This document shows positions 9,480-18,996 of a stretch of 64,000 nt of DNA, piece by piece. Each line of letters begins with the position of its first letter. Position 1 is the first letter of the stretch. The stretch covers positions 1,860,001 to 1,924,000 of the forward strand of contig NW_027043819.1 in assembly GCF_037102585.1 (NCBI RefSeq), given 5' to 3'. Source of the stretch: Saccharomycopsis crataegensis (taxonomy: Eukaryota > Ascomycota > Saccharomycetes > Ascoideales > Saccharomycopsidaceae). The notes beneath the pieces were generated by a model, which made no database searches, was not told the origin of the DNA, and saw nothing but the letters and a program-made list of their open reading frames with translations. Made by a program: the position numbers and the translations under genes.

Positions 9480-10088
9480 ATGCCAGCAATTACAAGAAAC
9501 AATAAGAAGACAAACGCGGATAATACCGTTGATTCACAAAACAAAGTTTCTCAGGATCGATCCCCAAAAGTGGGCACTGCCAAAGAGGATGACAATGTTG
9601 CTAATCCAGATACAGAAGCCACAGAATCTACAACAACTAAAGATACTGAAAACGAGAAGGTTGCTTCTGATATTGCTTCTCTGAAAAAGAGAAAAAATCC
9701 TGATAGTAGTGACAATAAAAATGATGACACGATTGAAAAACCTCAGGAAACAAAAGATTCTGCATCTTCACTTCCCCTTACGAAAAAACCAAGATTGAAT
9801 AATAATATTCCGCCAAATGTCACATTATACATTAACAACCTCAATGATCAAATTAATACTGTTAAACTACGAGAAAGCCTCTTCATGTTGTTTTCGACCT
9901 ACGGAGACATTATCGATATCAACATGAAGCCCCAGGACAAGAAGATGCGAGGCCAGGCTCATGTCACTTTTGCAAAACTAGATGCTGCCAAATTGGCATT
10001 GAGATCGTTACAAGAAGAATCTTTTTTTGAGAAGCCTTTGAATATTCAATTTTCTTCAAACCAAAATAAGAAACTCTCGCTAATTTAG
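9480..10088 (+). CDS. MSL1: MSL1, U2 snRNP B''-like RRM protein
   Basis: 202 residues. The first 110 are charged and low-complexity. The C-terminal 90 form one RRM of the U1A/U2B'' type: RNP2 is LYINNL and RNP1 is RGQAHVTF, with conserved ALRSLQ and EKPLNIQFS after it. In yeast Msl1 binds stem-loop IV of U2 snRNA together with Lea1 and takes part in pre-spliceosome formation. Yeast Msl1 is only 111 residues, so the long disordered N-terminal extension here is an oddity. A 5' extension by misannotation is unlikely because the frame is open from the ATG at 9480 and no later ATG precedes the RRM closely. The gene is followed by DUT1 on the same strand. Confidence 0.88.
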   Translation: MPAITRNNKKTNADNTVDSQNKVSQDRSPKVGTAKEDDNVANPDTEATESTTTKDTENEKVASDIASLKKRKNPDSSDNKNDDTIEKPQETKDSASSLPLTKKPRLNNNIPPNVTLYINNLNDQINTVKLRESLFMLFSTYGDIIDINMKPQDKKMRGQAHVTFAKLDAAKLALRSLQEESFFEKPLNIQFSSNQNKKLSLI

Positions 10089-10516
10089 TCCTATTTTATC
10101 TACTACTCTCAAGTGTCTATCTAAATCGACACACTGGATAAACCTATTTATATATTTAATTTAATGAGCATAATTATGACGGGGATCACAGCAATAATTG
10201 TCAGAAGTCTAGAACTTCTGCAATTCAAAGTATTCAATAAAAATAATGGCTGTCAACATTAATTTACCCATGTGATGGATGATTCACAGCGACGCGTAAA
10301 AAATAAAATTGAAAGAAAAAAAAAACGCGCTCCGTTTTTGGGGAATTTGAAAAAGTACTTTGTCCAAATTATATAAATATTCTTGCATATTCCTCTTTTT
10401 GCTTGGTTTCCAAATTCTAAAAAATTTATATCCATTTCTTTCTACATTCAACAGTAGCCAAAATTTTTATCAGGACTCTCAATAGACCGATATTTATAAA
10501 CCCAATCAGATTCATA
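10089..10516 (+). promoter_or_regulatory. DUT1 promoter with MluI cell-cycle box
   Basis: The 428 bp between MSL1 and DUT1 contain ACGCGT at 10292-10297 and a related ACGCGC at 10325-10330, separated by a poly(A) run. ACGCGT is the MCB element bound by MBF (Mbp1-Swi6), and S-phase nucleotide genes are classical MBF targets in yeasts. A TATA-like ATATAAATA starts near 10371, about 145 bp before the DUT1 ATG. The regulatory role is inferred. Confidence 0.6.
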
Positions 10517-10987
10517 ATGACCACAGAAACACAAAACTTCAAGAAGGCCAAGTTGGCTGAACAATTGAAAGTCTTCAAAAGATCTGAAAATGCCACCTTG
10601 CCAACCAGAGGCTCTCCATTATCTGCAGGTTATGATCTTTATTCTTCTGAAGAAGCCATGATTCCAGCAAAAGGTCAAGGATTGGTCGCTACAGATGTCA
10701 CCATCATCGTCCCAATTGGTACTTATGGTAGAGTTGCTCCAAGATCCGGTTTGGCTGTCAAGCACGGTATCTCCACTGGGGCCGGTGTCGTTGATGCCGA
10801 TTATAGAGGTGAAGTCAAAGTGGTCTTGTTTAACCATTCTGACAAAAATTTCGAAATCAAGAAAGGTGACAGAATTGCCCAGTTGGTCTTGGAAAAAATC
10901 GTCATGGCTGATGTTGTTGAAATTCAACAAGCTGAATTAGATGAAACTGAAAGAGGTGCTGGAGGGTTCGGTAGTACTGGTAAATAA
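10517..10987 (+). CDS. DUT1: DUT1, trimeric dUTP pyrophosphatase
   Basis: 156 residues, hydrolyses dUTP to dUMP and pyrophosphate, keeping uracil out of DNA and supplying dUMP for dTMP synthesis. All five family motifs are present in order: [33 protein letters not shown] (with the catalytic-water Asp), GDRIAQLVL and [11 protein letters not shown] at the C-terminus, which closes over the neighbouring active site. Length is close to the yeast enzyme (147). No transit peptide is visible, so a nuclear/cytosolic form is expected. The promoter holds an MCB element. The gene is convergent with MDM38. Confidence 0.97.
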   Translation: MTTETQNFKKAKLAEQLKVFKRSENATLPTRGSPLSAGYDLYSSEEAMIPAKGQGLVATDVTIIVPIGTYGRVAPRSGLAVKHGISTGAGVVDADYRGEVKVVLFNHSDKNFEIKKGDRIAQLVLEKIVMADVVEIQQAELDETERGAGGFGSTGK

Positions 10988-11238
10988 TCGCACTTTATCT
11001 GTCTCCTTATATATTTTTCGTGTATTATGTATTATTATTAATGTTTATTCTTGTTTTACGGTAATCTTTTGATCATTGTAGATTTCAAAATTATCATTAT
11101 ATTTTATTTTGTATTTTTCATGATGATATTTATACTATATACATATAGACATGTTTATTGTTTAATTGAATATAGACTAGCCGGGCTTATGAATAAGATT
11201 CAAGTCCCATTTCTCTTTGCGCTCTAAGACTTAGCAAA

Positions 11239-12570
11239 TTAAGCTTTCTTGTCTTTTTGAGCTTCCTCTGAAGCCTTAGATTCTTCAACTTGTTCTGGCT
11301 TTGGTTCTTCAACATCCTTAACATTCTTGTGATCCTTAACAGGTGCGGCATCCATTTGCTTTTCTTGTTCATGTTCTTCTTGGATCTTTTCTTGTTGTTC
11401 TTTCAAAATGTTCAATTTCACCTTGTAGTCATCACTCAAACCCGCCTTGGCAACGTCATAAACTTCATCTGGGATGGAAGACAAGACATGCAACAAAGCA
11501 TCGTAGTAACTGTTAACTTCGGATTGACCATATGTGTAAATAGAACTCAAAATCAACAAAGTGGATGGGATTTTTTGGTTCAATCTCAATTCTAACCAAG
11601 TATTCAAGTCATCTCTCAATCTACCTGGAGAAACATCGATATTCTTCAAACCTCTTGATCTACAGGCAGCCTTCAATTCAAGGACAGACAAGGAGTCAAC
11701 ACCTTCGTATCTAATGGCTCTATCATCTTGAACCACATTGATCAACTTGGTTCTGATTTGGTATCTGATGAAAGTATCAGTACCAAATGGAGTAAGAGCC
11801 ATATATTTGGCCATAGCAACTAACTGAGGACGGGACAAGTTATCCAAAACTTCATCATCCTTGAACAATCTAGCAACCTTAACAATTTGCTCATCAGTTG
11901 GTCTTTCATCGACAATGTTGATTTTACGGAAAAATTCAACGAATGCAAATTTTTCATCTTCAGAAATTTGGACAGGTAATTTCATCAAGTTGTTACTTTC
12001 TTGAATAGTGTTTCTCAAGAATGAGGAAGTCTTGGCTCTAGTTTCCAAAAGCTTGGCTCTCTTCTTTTCTTTGTCAACGTTAGATTCGTAAGTGGAAGGC
12101 AACAAGTTTGGGAAAATTTTCAAGGCAATTGGCAACAATAATTCAGCAAATGGGATCAAGACAAACGCAGAAAATGGAACAAGTCTAAGGACATCAACGA
12201 TGGTTCTCTTCAACTGTTGGTATTCTCTTCTAGTCAACTCGTAACCACTAAGCATTCTCACTAACAATTTCGTGGCAACCTTAATTTCAAATCCCAATAA
12301 TTTAGTCCCTGACCAGTAATGGTGAGCTTCATGCTTGACTTTTTCCCAGAGGGTCAATTTTTTAGCTTCTTCTTTCTTTTCAGCTACTGGAGTAGCAGTC
12401 TTAGCTGAATCCAAAGGTTTGGTATCCTTGCTATTCAAAGAGTTGAATCTTCTGGTAGCCAAGTTAATAGGCAAACCAATAGTTGCTTGATTCGGAATTA
12501 AAGCAACTCTTCTTCTTTCCACCACGCGCAACTGGCGGAGAAGAACCAACGCAGACCTCTTGCAAATCAT
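11239..12570 (-). CDS. MDM38: MDM38, mitochondrial inner-membrane LETM1 protein
   Basis: 443 residues from the ATG at 12570; the frame is open further upstream but only this start gives a basic, acid-free presequence (MICKRSALVLLRQLRVVERR). The LETM1 domain follows: KLLGFEIKVATKLLVRMLSG, then a single membrane span around 128-150 (FSAFVLIPFAELLLPIALKI) with its typical prolines, then the matrix ribosome-binding part with LSRPQLVAMAKYM and RIRTKL-like helices. Mdm38 supports K+/H+ exchange and binds mitochondrial ribosomes to help membrane insertion of translation products. The C-terminal 60 residues are charged and probably coiled coil. Ylh47 is a paralogue in S. cerevisiae, so the exact orthologue name is less certain than the family. 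Confidence 0.9.
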   Translation of the reverse strand: MICKRSALVLLRQLRVVERRRVALIPNQATIGLPINLATRRFNSLNSKDTKPLDSAKTATPVAEKKEEAKKLTLWEKVKHEAHHYWSGTKLLGFEIKVATKLLVRMLSGYELTRREYQQLKRTIVDVLRLVPFSAFVLIPFAELLLPIALKIFPNLLPSTYESNVDKEKKRAKLLETRAKTSSFLRNTIQESNNLMKLPVQISEDEKFAFVEFFRKINIVDERPTDEQIVKVARLFKDDEVLDNLSRPQLVAMAKYMALTPFGTDTFIRYQIRTKLINVVQDDRAIRYEGVDSLSVLELKAACRSRGLKNIDVSPGRLRDDLNTWLELRLNQKIPSTLLILSSIYTYGQSEVNSYYDALLHVLSSIPDEVYDVAKAGLSDDYKVKLNILKEQQEKIQEEHEQEKQMDAAPVKDHKNVKDVEEPKPEQVEESKASEEAQKDKKA

Positions 12571-13199
12571 TGTTCCGTCTCTTATATACTCAAAATAGCA
12601 CGCTATAGACGGGTATGGAGAGCATATAGAGAGTGAAAAAATTCGAAGGATCTCAAAATTTGACGAGAAAAGTTGCCCACAGGAATGAATAGAAGACAAC
12701 AGGGTAACTTTCTCCACACATTTCAACATAGTCACGTTTAAACACACGTGACTGTTTTGTTTTCTTCTTCTGTTTTTCTGTCTCATGTGTCAATTCGACT
12801 CCCTGTATATATATGTGTGACAGCATATCGCCCATCCCATAATCACAAGACTCTCTTTCTATCTCTCTCTCGCCAACAACAGCAACTGGCTTGGAGTACA
12901 CCACAACCGCACTCCATAATCACGCCTAAACAAGTCAGGTGGAAAACTAGAGGGGCTGCAATTCCCGCATCGGAAAAAGAGATAGAGAGACAACCTCACT
13001 TTTTGCCTTCAGATAAGGAAATATCGTATAATTATTTTTGATAGGATAATCAATCAAACAAGACAAAAAAAAAAAAAAAAAAAAGAAAATTAAAAAATTA
13101 AAAAATTAAAAAGATTATTAAAAAGAATTACAAGATAAAAAACGAAAAACAATCTGCTTTCAAATTTAAATGTTTTAATATTTGTCTGGAAGATATATT
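12571..13199. promoter_or_regulatory. Divergent MDM38-ATG13 promoter
   Basis: 629 bp between two divergent start codons. CACGTG (Cbf1-like) is at 12745-12750. The ATG13 leader side (about 13063-13135) is a long A-rich tract with short TTAAAAAA-type repeats; such A-rich leaders are common in yeasts. No coding sequence is seen. Confidence 0.45.
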
Positions 13200-16100
13200 A
13201 TGAATAATACTGATCCATCGCCCAGTATTCTTCCTCTAGCGGCTCCTGTAATATCTCCCAATAAGATGGCTGAGGATGCTACAGAGAGTGAGAATGGTGC
13301 CATTCTCAAAAAGATGGTATACGTGAGTATCAACTGTACAACTCCAAAAGATAACTGTTAACTCTTGGGTTGTTATTGGGTCATGTTTTTTAGGTCATAG
13401 TACTAACATTAGTCATTAGCAATTTTTTTTGAAGGCTTCCTCGCTACTTGAGAACAACAGAGTCTCAAAGTTGGAGAATACTTTACAGAATGAGGCTCAA
13501 AAGCTCAATAATTGGGTATGTCATCCTTGTTTGTTTCACTTACTTTATCCTTTTCTGTTGTGTGGGGAAAAAAGTGGCCATATCACATCACTAGAAACCC
13601 CTGGTAACATTTATTATTAATTGAACGTGGTTACTAACATGAATTCTTAGTTCAATATTTCTACTGACACCTCCAGTATTCCTTATGATCAAATTAAGCC
13701 TTGGAAGCAATCAACTATAGAAGCATCGAAGTCCAGCATCCCACCACTTATAATAGAGACTTATTTGGATTTGCGTGATATCCATCCAAAGCAAAAGGTG
13801 TACCTTAATGACAAAGATGCTAACCCATGGTTTGTAACTAAGGGAAAGAAGAAGACAGAGGTGGTTTTAGAGAGATGGCTATTTGAATTCGAAGCTGATC
13901 AAGCCAGCGCAGAACAAAATGGCGACTACAAAGATGAAGACACATTAAATGAAGAATTGAGTTCAATTTACAAAAAATGTATTGTTTTTTTCAGAAACTT
14001 ATTTACTTGCGTGAATTTACTCCCAGCCACCGATTTAAGGAAGGCTATTGGGATATATAACGCCTCTGAACAGCAATTCCATGAAGAAATCCCAACTCCA
14101 CAGGAGCCTGGTCAGTGCTACCAAAACTTAAAAGTCAATATTAGGTTGCTTAACGGCCTTAATCCTATCTCATCTCGTGGTAGGGTAGGGTTAAGCAAAG
14201 AATTGATTTCTACTTATGCTAATATTAGCAATGACAATGATGACACCAATGCCAATATTGCTGTTGAAAGCTTCGATTCCATTAAAACTCCCAGAGGAAT
14301 TTTAAAAGGATCGGTGCAGTATCGGAAGGACACTAACTTTTTCTTGAATAAAAGAATTGACCCGGATTTGAAATCCCAGGAACAGGTTTCACCAGATCAA
14401 CCATTACCAACACCAAAGACGACTTTGGATCATGAAGCCACCACTAATAACAATAGCATTCAGCAGCAACAAAAGAGGGTATCGATTTTGAGCAATCAAC
14501 TGTATTCTCCATCGATTGGAGAGCCCCCAGAGTATCAACCAAAGCAAGTCTCTCCTAACCCTAGTGGCGGTGATGATTTGACCAAAAAACTACAAGCTAA
14601 AGCGATCCCCATCATTAACCGATCGAGTTCCAATGTTTCTTTGGCTGCCTTGTTACGCAGTGCCAAAAGTGTTAATCAGACTGGTGGAGTATATGGTATT
14701 GGATCATATAGTGGAGCCGCAGGTGGCGCAATTACTGGCGGCGCGGCAATGTCGATTCCAAAATCGTTCACTTCGTCGTACGGAGGCTCATTAATTTCTA
14801 ATAATAATAACAACATAATGAACATTAATCAACCAAGTGTTAGTGATTTTCAGGTTGGCTCGGCAGGAAAGTATTCTTCATCTTTCAGTTCCAGACATCA
14901 GTTGCCCACTGGAACCAGTGTGGGAGCAAATGCTGCAGGCAGTGCTCTGGGAGTGGTTGCTGGGACAAACCAGCAACAGAGAAAGAGTTTATTGCTCGGA
15001 AATGTCCACTATGGGGGCAATCTCTCAAGGAACCCAAGTTTGGATAGTTCCCGCAGACGAGATAGCGAAGTAACTGATGGTGGACAAAAACTGCAAAAAC
15101 AACCGCCAGGATTCCAAAGTAATTTGTTTGCTGATGATGATATCACTGACTTCATTAAGTCAGTGGATAATAAAGCAGACTTGAAGGTTGGAGGAACCCC
15201 CACTGCTGCTGATTTTGATGAAGGTAAGTTTGGGCTGGGTGCAAAGAATTCCAACTTGAATGATTATTTGGTCAAATTCAAGTCAATGAGAACTGCAAAT
15301 AACCTATTAAGTGAGAGTTTGGAAAACAGCGCTCTTATTAATAACTCTCCGCAACCATCTTACGGATTGAAAAATACTTTCAGAAGTAGCAGAGGTAGCG
15401 GTAGTGGAGGGGATCTTGGTATTCCACAATCTACTTACAGCGGTTCGAGTTATCATTCGGTAGCGATGAATAAAGGAGGAAGTTATTCTAGTAATATCAG
15501 TTATTCGAGAAATGCTGGAGTACCAGTCACCGGTAATTATCCTCTGGGAAACTCTGGCATTCATAGATATTCATTCACCTCTCCAGGAAATTCGCCACAT
15601 GTCGGCAATACAGATTATACTCCACTAGTTCCTTCAAGATTATCAGGGACTTTTATGGCCAGCGGTGAAACAAATGTTGCCAATGAACCTATATCCGTAT
15701 CTCCTTCAGGTAATGATATTTCCAGACACCCATCTTCATACAATCCTTCAATTCATCAACAATCATACCAACGACAAAATATCACTGGCGGTGTCGGAAT
15801 GTACCGTAACAACTCTAGCTCGAATAGTAATGGCTTCGCTCATTCTTTGCAATCACAGCATCGTCGTCAAGGAAGTGGAACCAATTTATATTCGTATGAG
15901 GGAGCAGGGGCTAACAATTTCTCAGGATATGGTATCCAAGACGCTTATTTGAATGAGGCGCTAAACCCTGGATCACTAAATATTGATATCTCCAAAGATC
16001 AAAACAGTAACACAACAAACAATAATTATTATAGATTTAATGGAAGCAATTCCAGATTTCCAGCTTCTGCCGGTGGAAATTATATCAATTACCAAAACAG

Positions 16101-16881
16101 TAATGATAGCAATGCTTATGGATACAACATGAATACCAATCCATATGACATTGGATCAGCACCATTGCCAATAATGATTGGAAATGGGCTCAATAGCGGC
16201 AACATGAGCCGTGGTGATACCGCACCAATGAACTCCAATTCGAATTTATATGGTGGTACAAACAATCAATACAATGTTGATAAAAATTATCATGGGAATA
16301 CCGGTCCTGGAGGGGCGATGTCCTACAATGATGGTGGAATCCAATATTATGCTACAGAAATGGATTATCATCACAATAAAACTACTACCAATGACTATGG
16401 AAACAACAACCACAATAATAATAATAATAATAACCATGTGGTTGGATTAGGAACCAGGTCCGATGGTACCTCCTCCCCAATGATTGATCAAAGACAATTG
16501 ATTGCTAATCGTTATAATCCTTCTCGAAAAAGCCAGAGATATTATCAGAAATCCCATCAACGCCATGGTATATCTTCTTTGTTAGGTAAAACTATTGATG
16601 GTCCTGGATCGATGGGGATTAAATTGCCATCGTTACAAAGCTCCAGTCCTTCCATGGCCATAATTACCACCACCAATGCGTACGCTAAAATGAATAGTGT
16701 CACTGATGCCGGAAACAATGATGAAGTGGCTGAGCTAACCGGTAGAGCAAATGTTATTGCTGAAGATTTCTCTAGAGAAGATCATGAAGAGGTGTTAGAA
16801 GATGATGATGGCCCGCACCCAGAAGAAGAATATATGGAGAACATTGGATGTGATGAAGATGAGATTGTGTTCGATATTTGA
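13200..16881 (+). CDS. ATG13: ATG13, regulatory subunit of the Atg1 autophagy kinase complex (three exons)
   Basis: Exons are 13200-13322, 13420-13515 and 13651-16881, giving 1149 residues (S. cerevisiae 738). Exon 1 ends in KKMVY and exon 2 opens with QFFLKASSLL, which together match the first helix of the Atg13 HORMA domain. Exon 3 has the family signature SSIPPLIIETYLDLRDIHPK and KKKTEVVLERWLFEFE. HORMA covers roughly residues 35-320. The remaining 800 residues are low-complexity, rich in Ser, Asn and Gly, as expected for the disordered region that carries TORC1 sites and the Atg1/Atg17-binding motifs; an acidic tail ends the protein. All junctions are phase 0. The extra length is due to Asn/Gly-rich expansions. 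Atg13 bridges Atg1 to the scaffold and is dephosphorylated on starvation. Confidence 0.92.
13323..13419 (+). other. ATG13 intron 1 (97 bp)
   Basis: Donor GTGAGT at 13323, branch TACTAAC at 13401-13407, acceptor CATTAG ending at 13419. A later AG at 13432-13433 would remove the conserved QFFLK, so I prefer the first. Confidence 0.82.
13516..13650 (+). other. ATG13 intron 2 (135 bp)
   Basis: Donor GTATGT at 13516, branch TACTAAC at 13632-13638, acceptor TTCTTAG ending at 13650. Joins complete codons (LNNW to FNIS). Confidence 0.92.
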
Positions 16882-17582
16882 GTTTAAAAGGTGATGAATT
16901 AGCACCTCTTGGTTGATATCATGTTTGTTCTTCTATTTATTTATTTGTTTTGTTTTTATTTTCCCTTTTTGGAATTATTAGTCTTGCACTATATTAATTA
17001 TGTTATTTTTCTGCTCTGCTCGATTTCATTTTTTTTTGTGTTGGCTGCAAAAAGTCTTCTTTTAGAAAACAAAACGAAATATTCTCAAACTCAAGGCAGC
17101 TACACTCCTTCAACTTCAAGTTACATCTCCTCTATATTTATTAGTTTAATGTCATTTTTTTTTCAAAAAAAACAAACAAAAAAAAACCCTTATTCTGATG
17201 GTTTTTAACCCTTTTTGTGATAGTTTCCATACAATCTTGATAAAAGTTTAATTACTTTTACATGAAAGCATGTAGATTGCATTTCAGTACATTGTAACTA
17301 TTAATGGATTTGCATTATTATTATTATTGCTGTGGTTCTTAATAACAGCACCCAATCCGGACCGCCCTAGGACCACCCCAGGCCGGCAGACTCTCCTCTG
17401 TTGACATGCATCTTCCCCATTTGGTCACCGCTGCGATTACCAACACACTAAAAAAAAAAAAATCACCCAAAGCAACAACAACAACAACTACTTAGAAAAC
17501 AGTGGGGATCCTAAAAATACCTTGATAAACACTAAATTATTATCATATATATAAATGGAAATATAATTAGCTGCTCTCTCTT

Positions 17583-17777
17583 TCAGACCAAGTTCAAATC
17601 ATCGTGAACCTTCTCATAAATGTATTCCAAATTCTCGCTACCTTTTGTATGAGGGTCATGGTGGCTTCTCAGCATGGCAAAAGTCTTTTTTCTTCGTTTT
17701 ATCTCCATCACTGACGATAGCCTGGTGATGGTTGGCATTCTGGCCGCTGATGTTGTGATGAGTTTTTTACCGATCAT
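17583..17777 (-). CDS. Possible small protein, 64 aa, unknown
   Basis: ATG at 17777 and stop at 17583. The product is basic at the N-terminus (IKRRKKTF) and turns acidic at the C-terminus (ENLEYIYEKVHDDLN), with no membrane segment. It could be a genuine small gene: its composition is protein-like and it sits alone in a long gap. It could equally be chance. It is divergent from the 55-codon ORF at 18387 with about 610 bp between their starts. I recognise no family. Confidence 0.3.
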   Translation of the reverse strand: MIGKKLITTSAARMPTITRLSSVMEIKRRKKTFAMLRSHHDPHTKGSENLEYIYEKVHDDLNLV

Positions 17778-18386
17778 TGTTGTGTGTAGTGTAGTTTAGT
17801 TTGAAGAGCGTTGTCGTTGCTAGAGAGAATCATATACCATGATTGGATTATATATATTATGGATACACTATATTGACCATGATCAGTGTCAGCAATTCCA
17901 TTAATCCTTTTGTGAAGCAGTGGTGGGTGACACAGCAAGAGATCACTTGGAGGGGGAGCTGTGATCATGTGACGGAGTTTCTTTGTGCGGATCTTTTTTT
18001 TTTTTGTTGATGTTAGATGATGATCACCGCTGACCATGAGAACATTACTATAATACTATAATATTCCTACCAGTGTGAATATCCTGTTGGTAGCAACCTG
18101 AAGGATCTGTATCGCCATCGTCATATCCATATAATATATAGAATCGATAATAGTCTATATTTATATTCTGGGAGTGGCTCTCTTTTCTACACCCCCCTGA
18201 AGATCACTCTATCCCAACTTATCATATGCTTGGATCATGCTATGCTTTGTTTAGGTAACTTGGTAACTTTGATAGACACCGAAACACTGATCAATTCTAT
18301 CTTCTTCAATCTATCATATATAAACCATAAAAGGTCCTGCAGTAAACTATAGCAATAACAAGTTTCTGTGTCATCACTAATCAACC

Positions 18387-18554
18387 ATGCAAATAAGATA
18401 CCCCGAAGACATCTTCACCATATCCTTTCCTTACGAGCTATTCGAATGGATAGTATACTGGTTCTTGGTCCATGAGATCGTAGTGATTTGCATACTATAT
18501 TTCTTGTGGTTGCTCTACATCTCAATGGAGAATTCAAAGTTCTATTTTGGATGA
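18387..18554 (+). CDS. Possible 55-aa single-span membrane microprotein
   Basis: ATG at 18387, stop TGA at 18552-18554. The sequence starts MQIRYPEDIFTISFPYELF and continues with a strongly hydrophobic helix of about 25 residues (EIVVICILYFLWLLYIS in its core), then a short polar tail. A TATA-like element (ATATATAAACC) lies about 70 bp upstream and the leader has no competing ATG between it and the start. Such tail-anchored or single-pass microproteins are known in yeast, but I match this one to no family. Short length makes chance a real alternative. Confidence 0.4.
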   Translation: MQIRYPEDIFTISFPYELFEWIVYWFLVHEIVVICILYFLWLLYISMENSKFYFG

Positions 18555-18996
18555 ACAAAAATAAAAAAAAAAAAAGCCAATCGATGGAATCAAGACTCTT
18601 CTATTATATAATGGATCAGATCAACCACTAGAATCGAGCTAAATCCTACAAACTATCATCAAATAATTTGCACCACCAATGATGGATCATTACCCTCTCC
18701 CTCAACGTATTGGTCCTTCCCCATGAACTCAAAAAAGTTCTGCTGATCGTTTATTATGGCTTTTTTTCAGCCTTGTTTTATATTTCTTTCCGCCTTTTTC
18801 TCTAACATTTTTAGTTGCAATGAATGATTAATGAAGTATTCATAGGAACTGCGTAATATTATTAATACATGACGGAGTGCGCTTTATAAAAATCCCGTTG
18901 ATGAAAAAAAAAAAAATCCAAATCCAAAACTACCATAATTCGACCTTTGCTACAAGTCGCCAAGTTACTCCTCCTTTTTAATATATTCACTCAAAA

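Larger units (their letters stand above)
16882..18996. other. 2.1 kb gap between ATG13 and AIM9 with two small ORFs
   Basis: This is the longest stretch without a recognised gene. It contains the ATG13 3' region, a GC-rich patch at about 17352-17440 (several CGG/CCG and CCCCAGG-like motifs), and two small divergent ORFs described separately (17583-17777 minus, 18387-18554 plus). Homopolymer A/T runs near 17447, 17995 and 18905 are present. I see no tRNA, LTR or snRNA signature. Confidence 0.5.
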
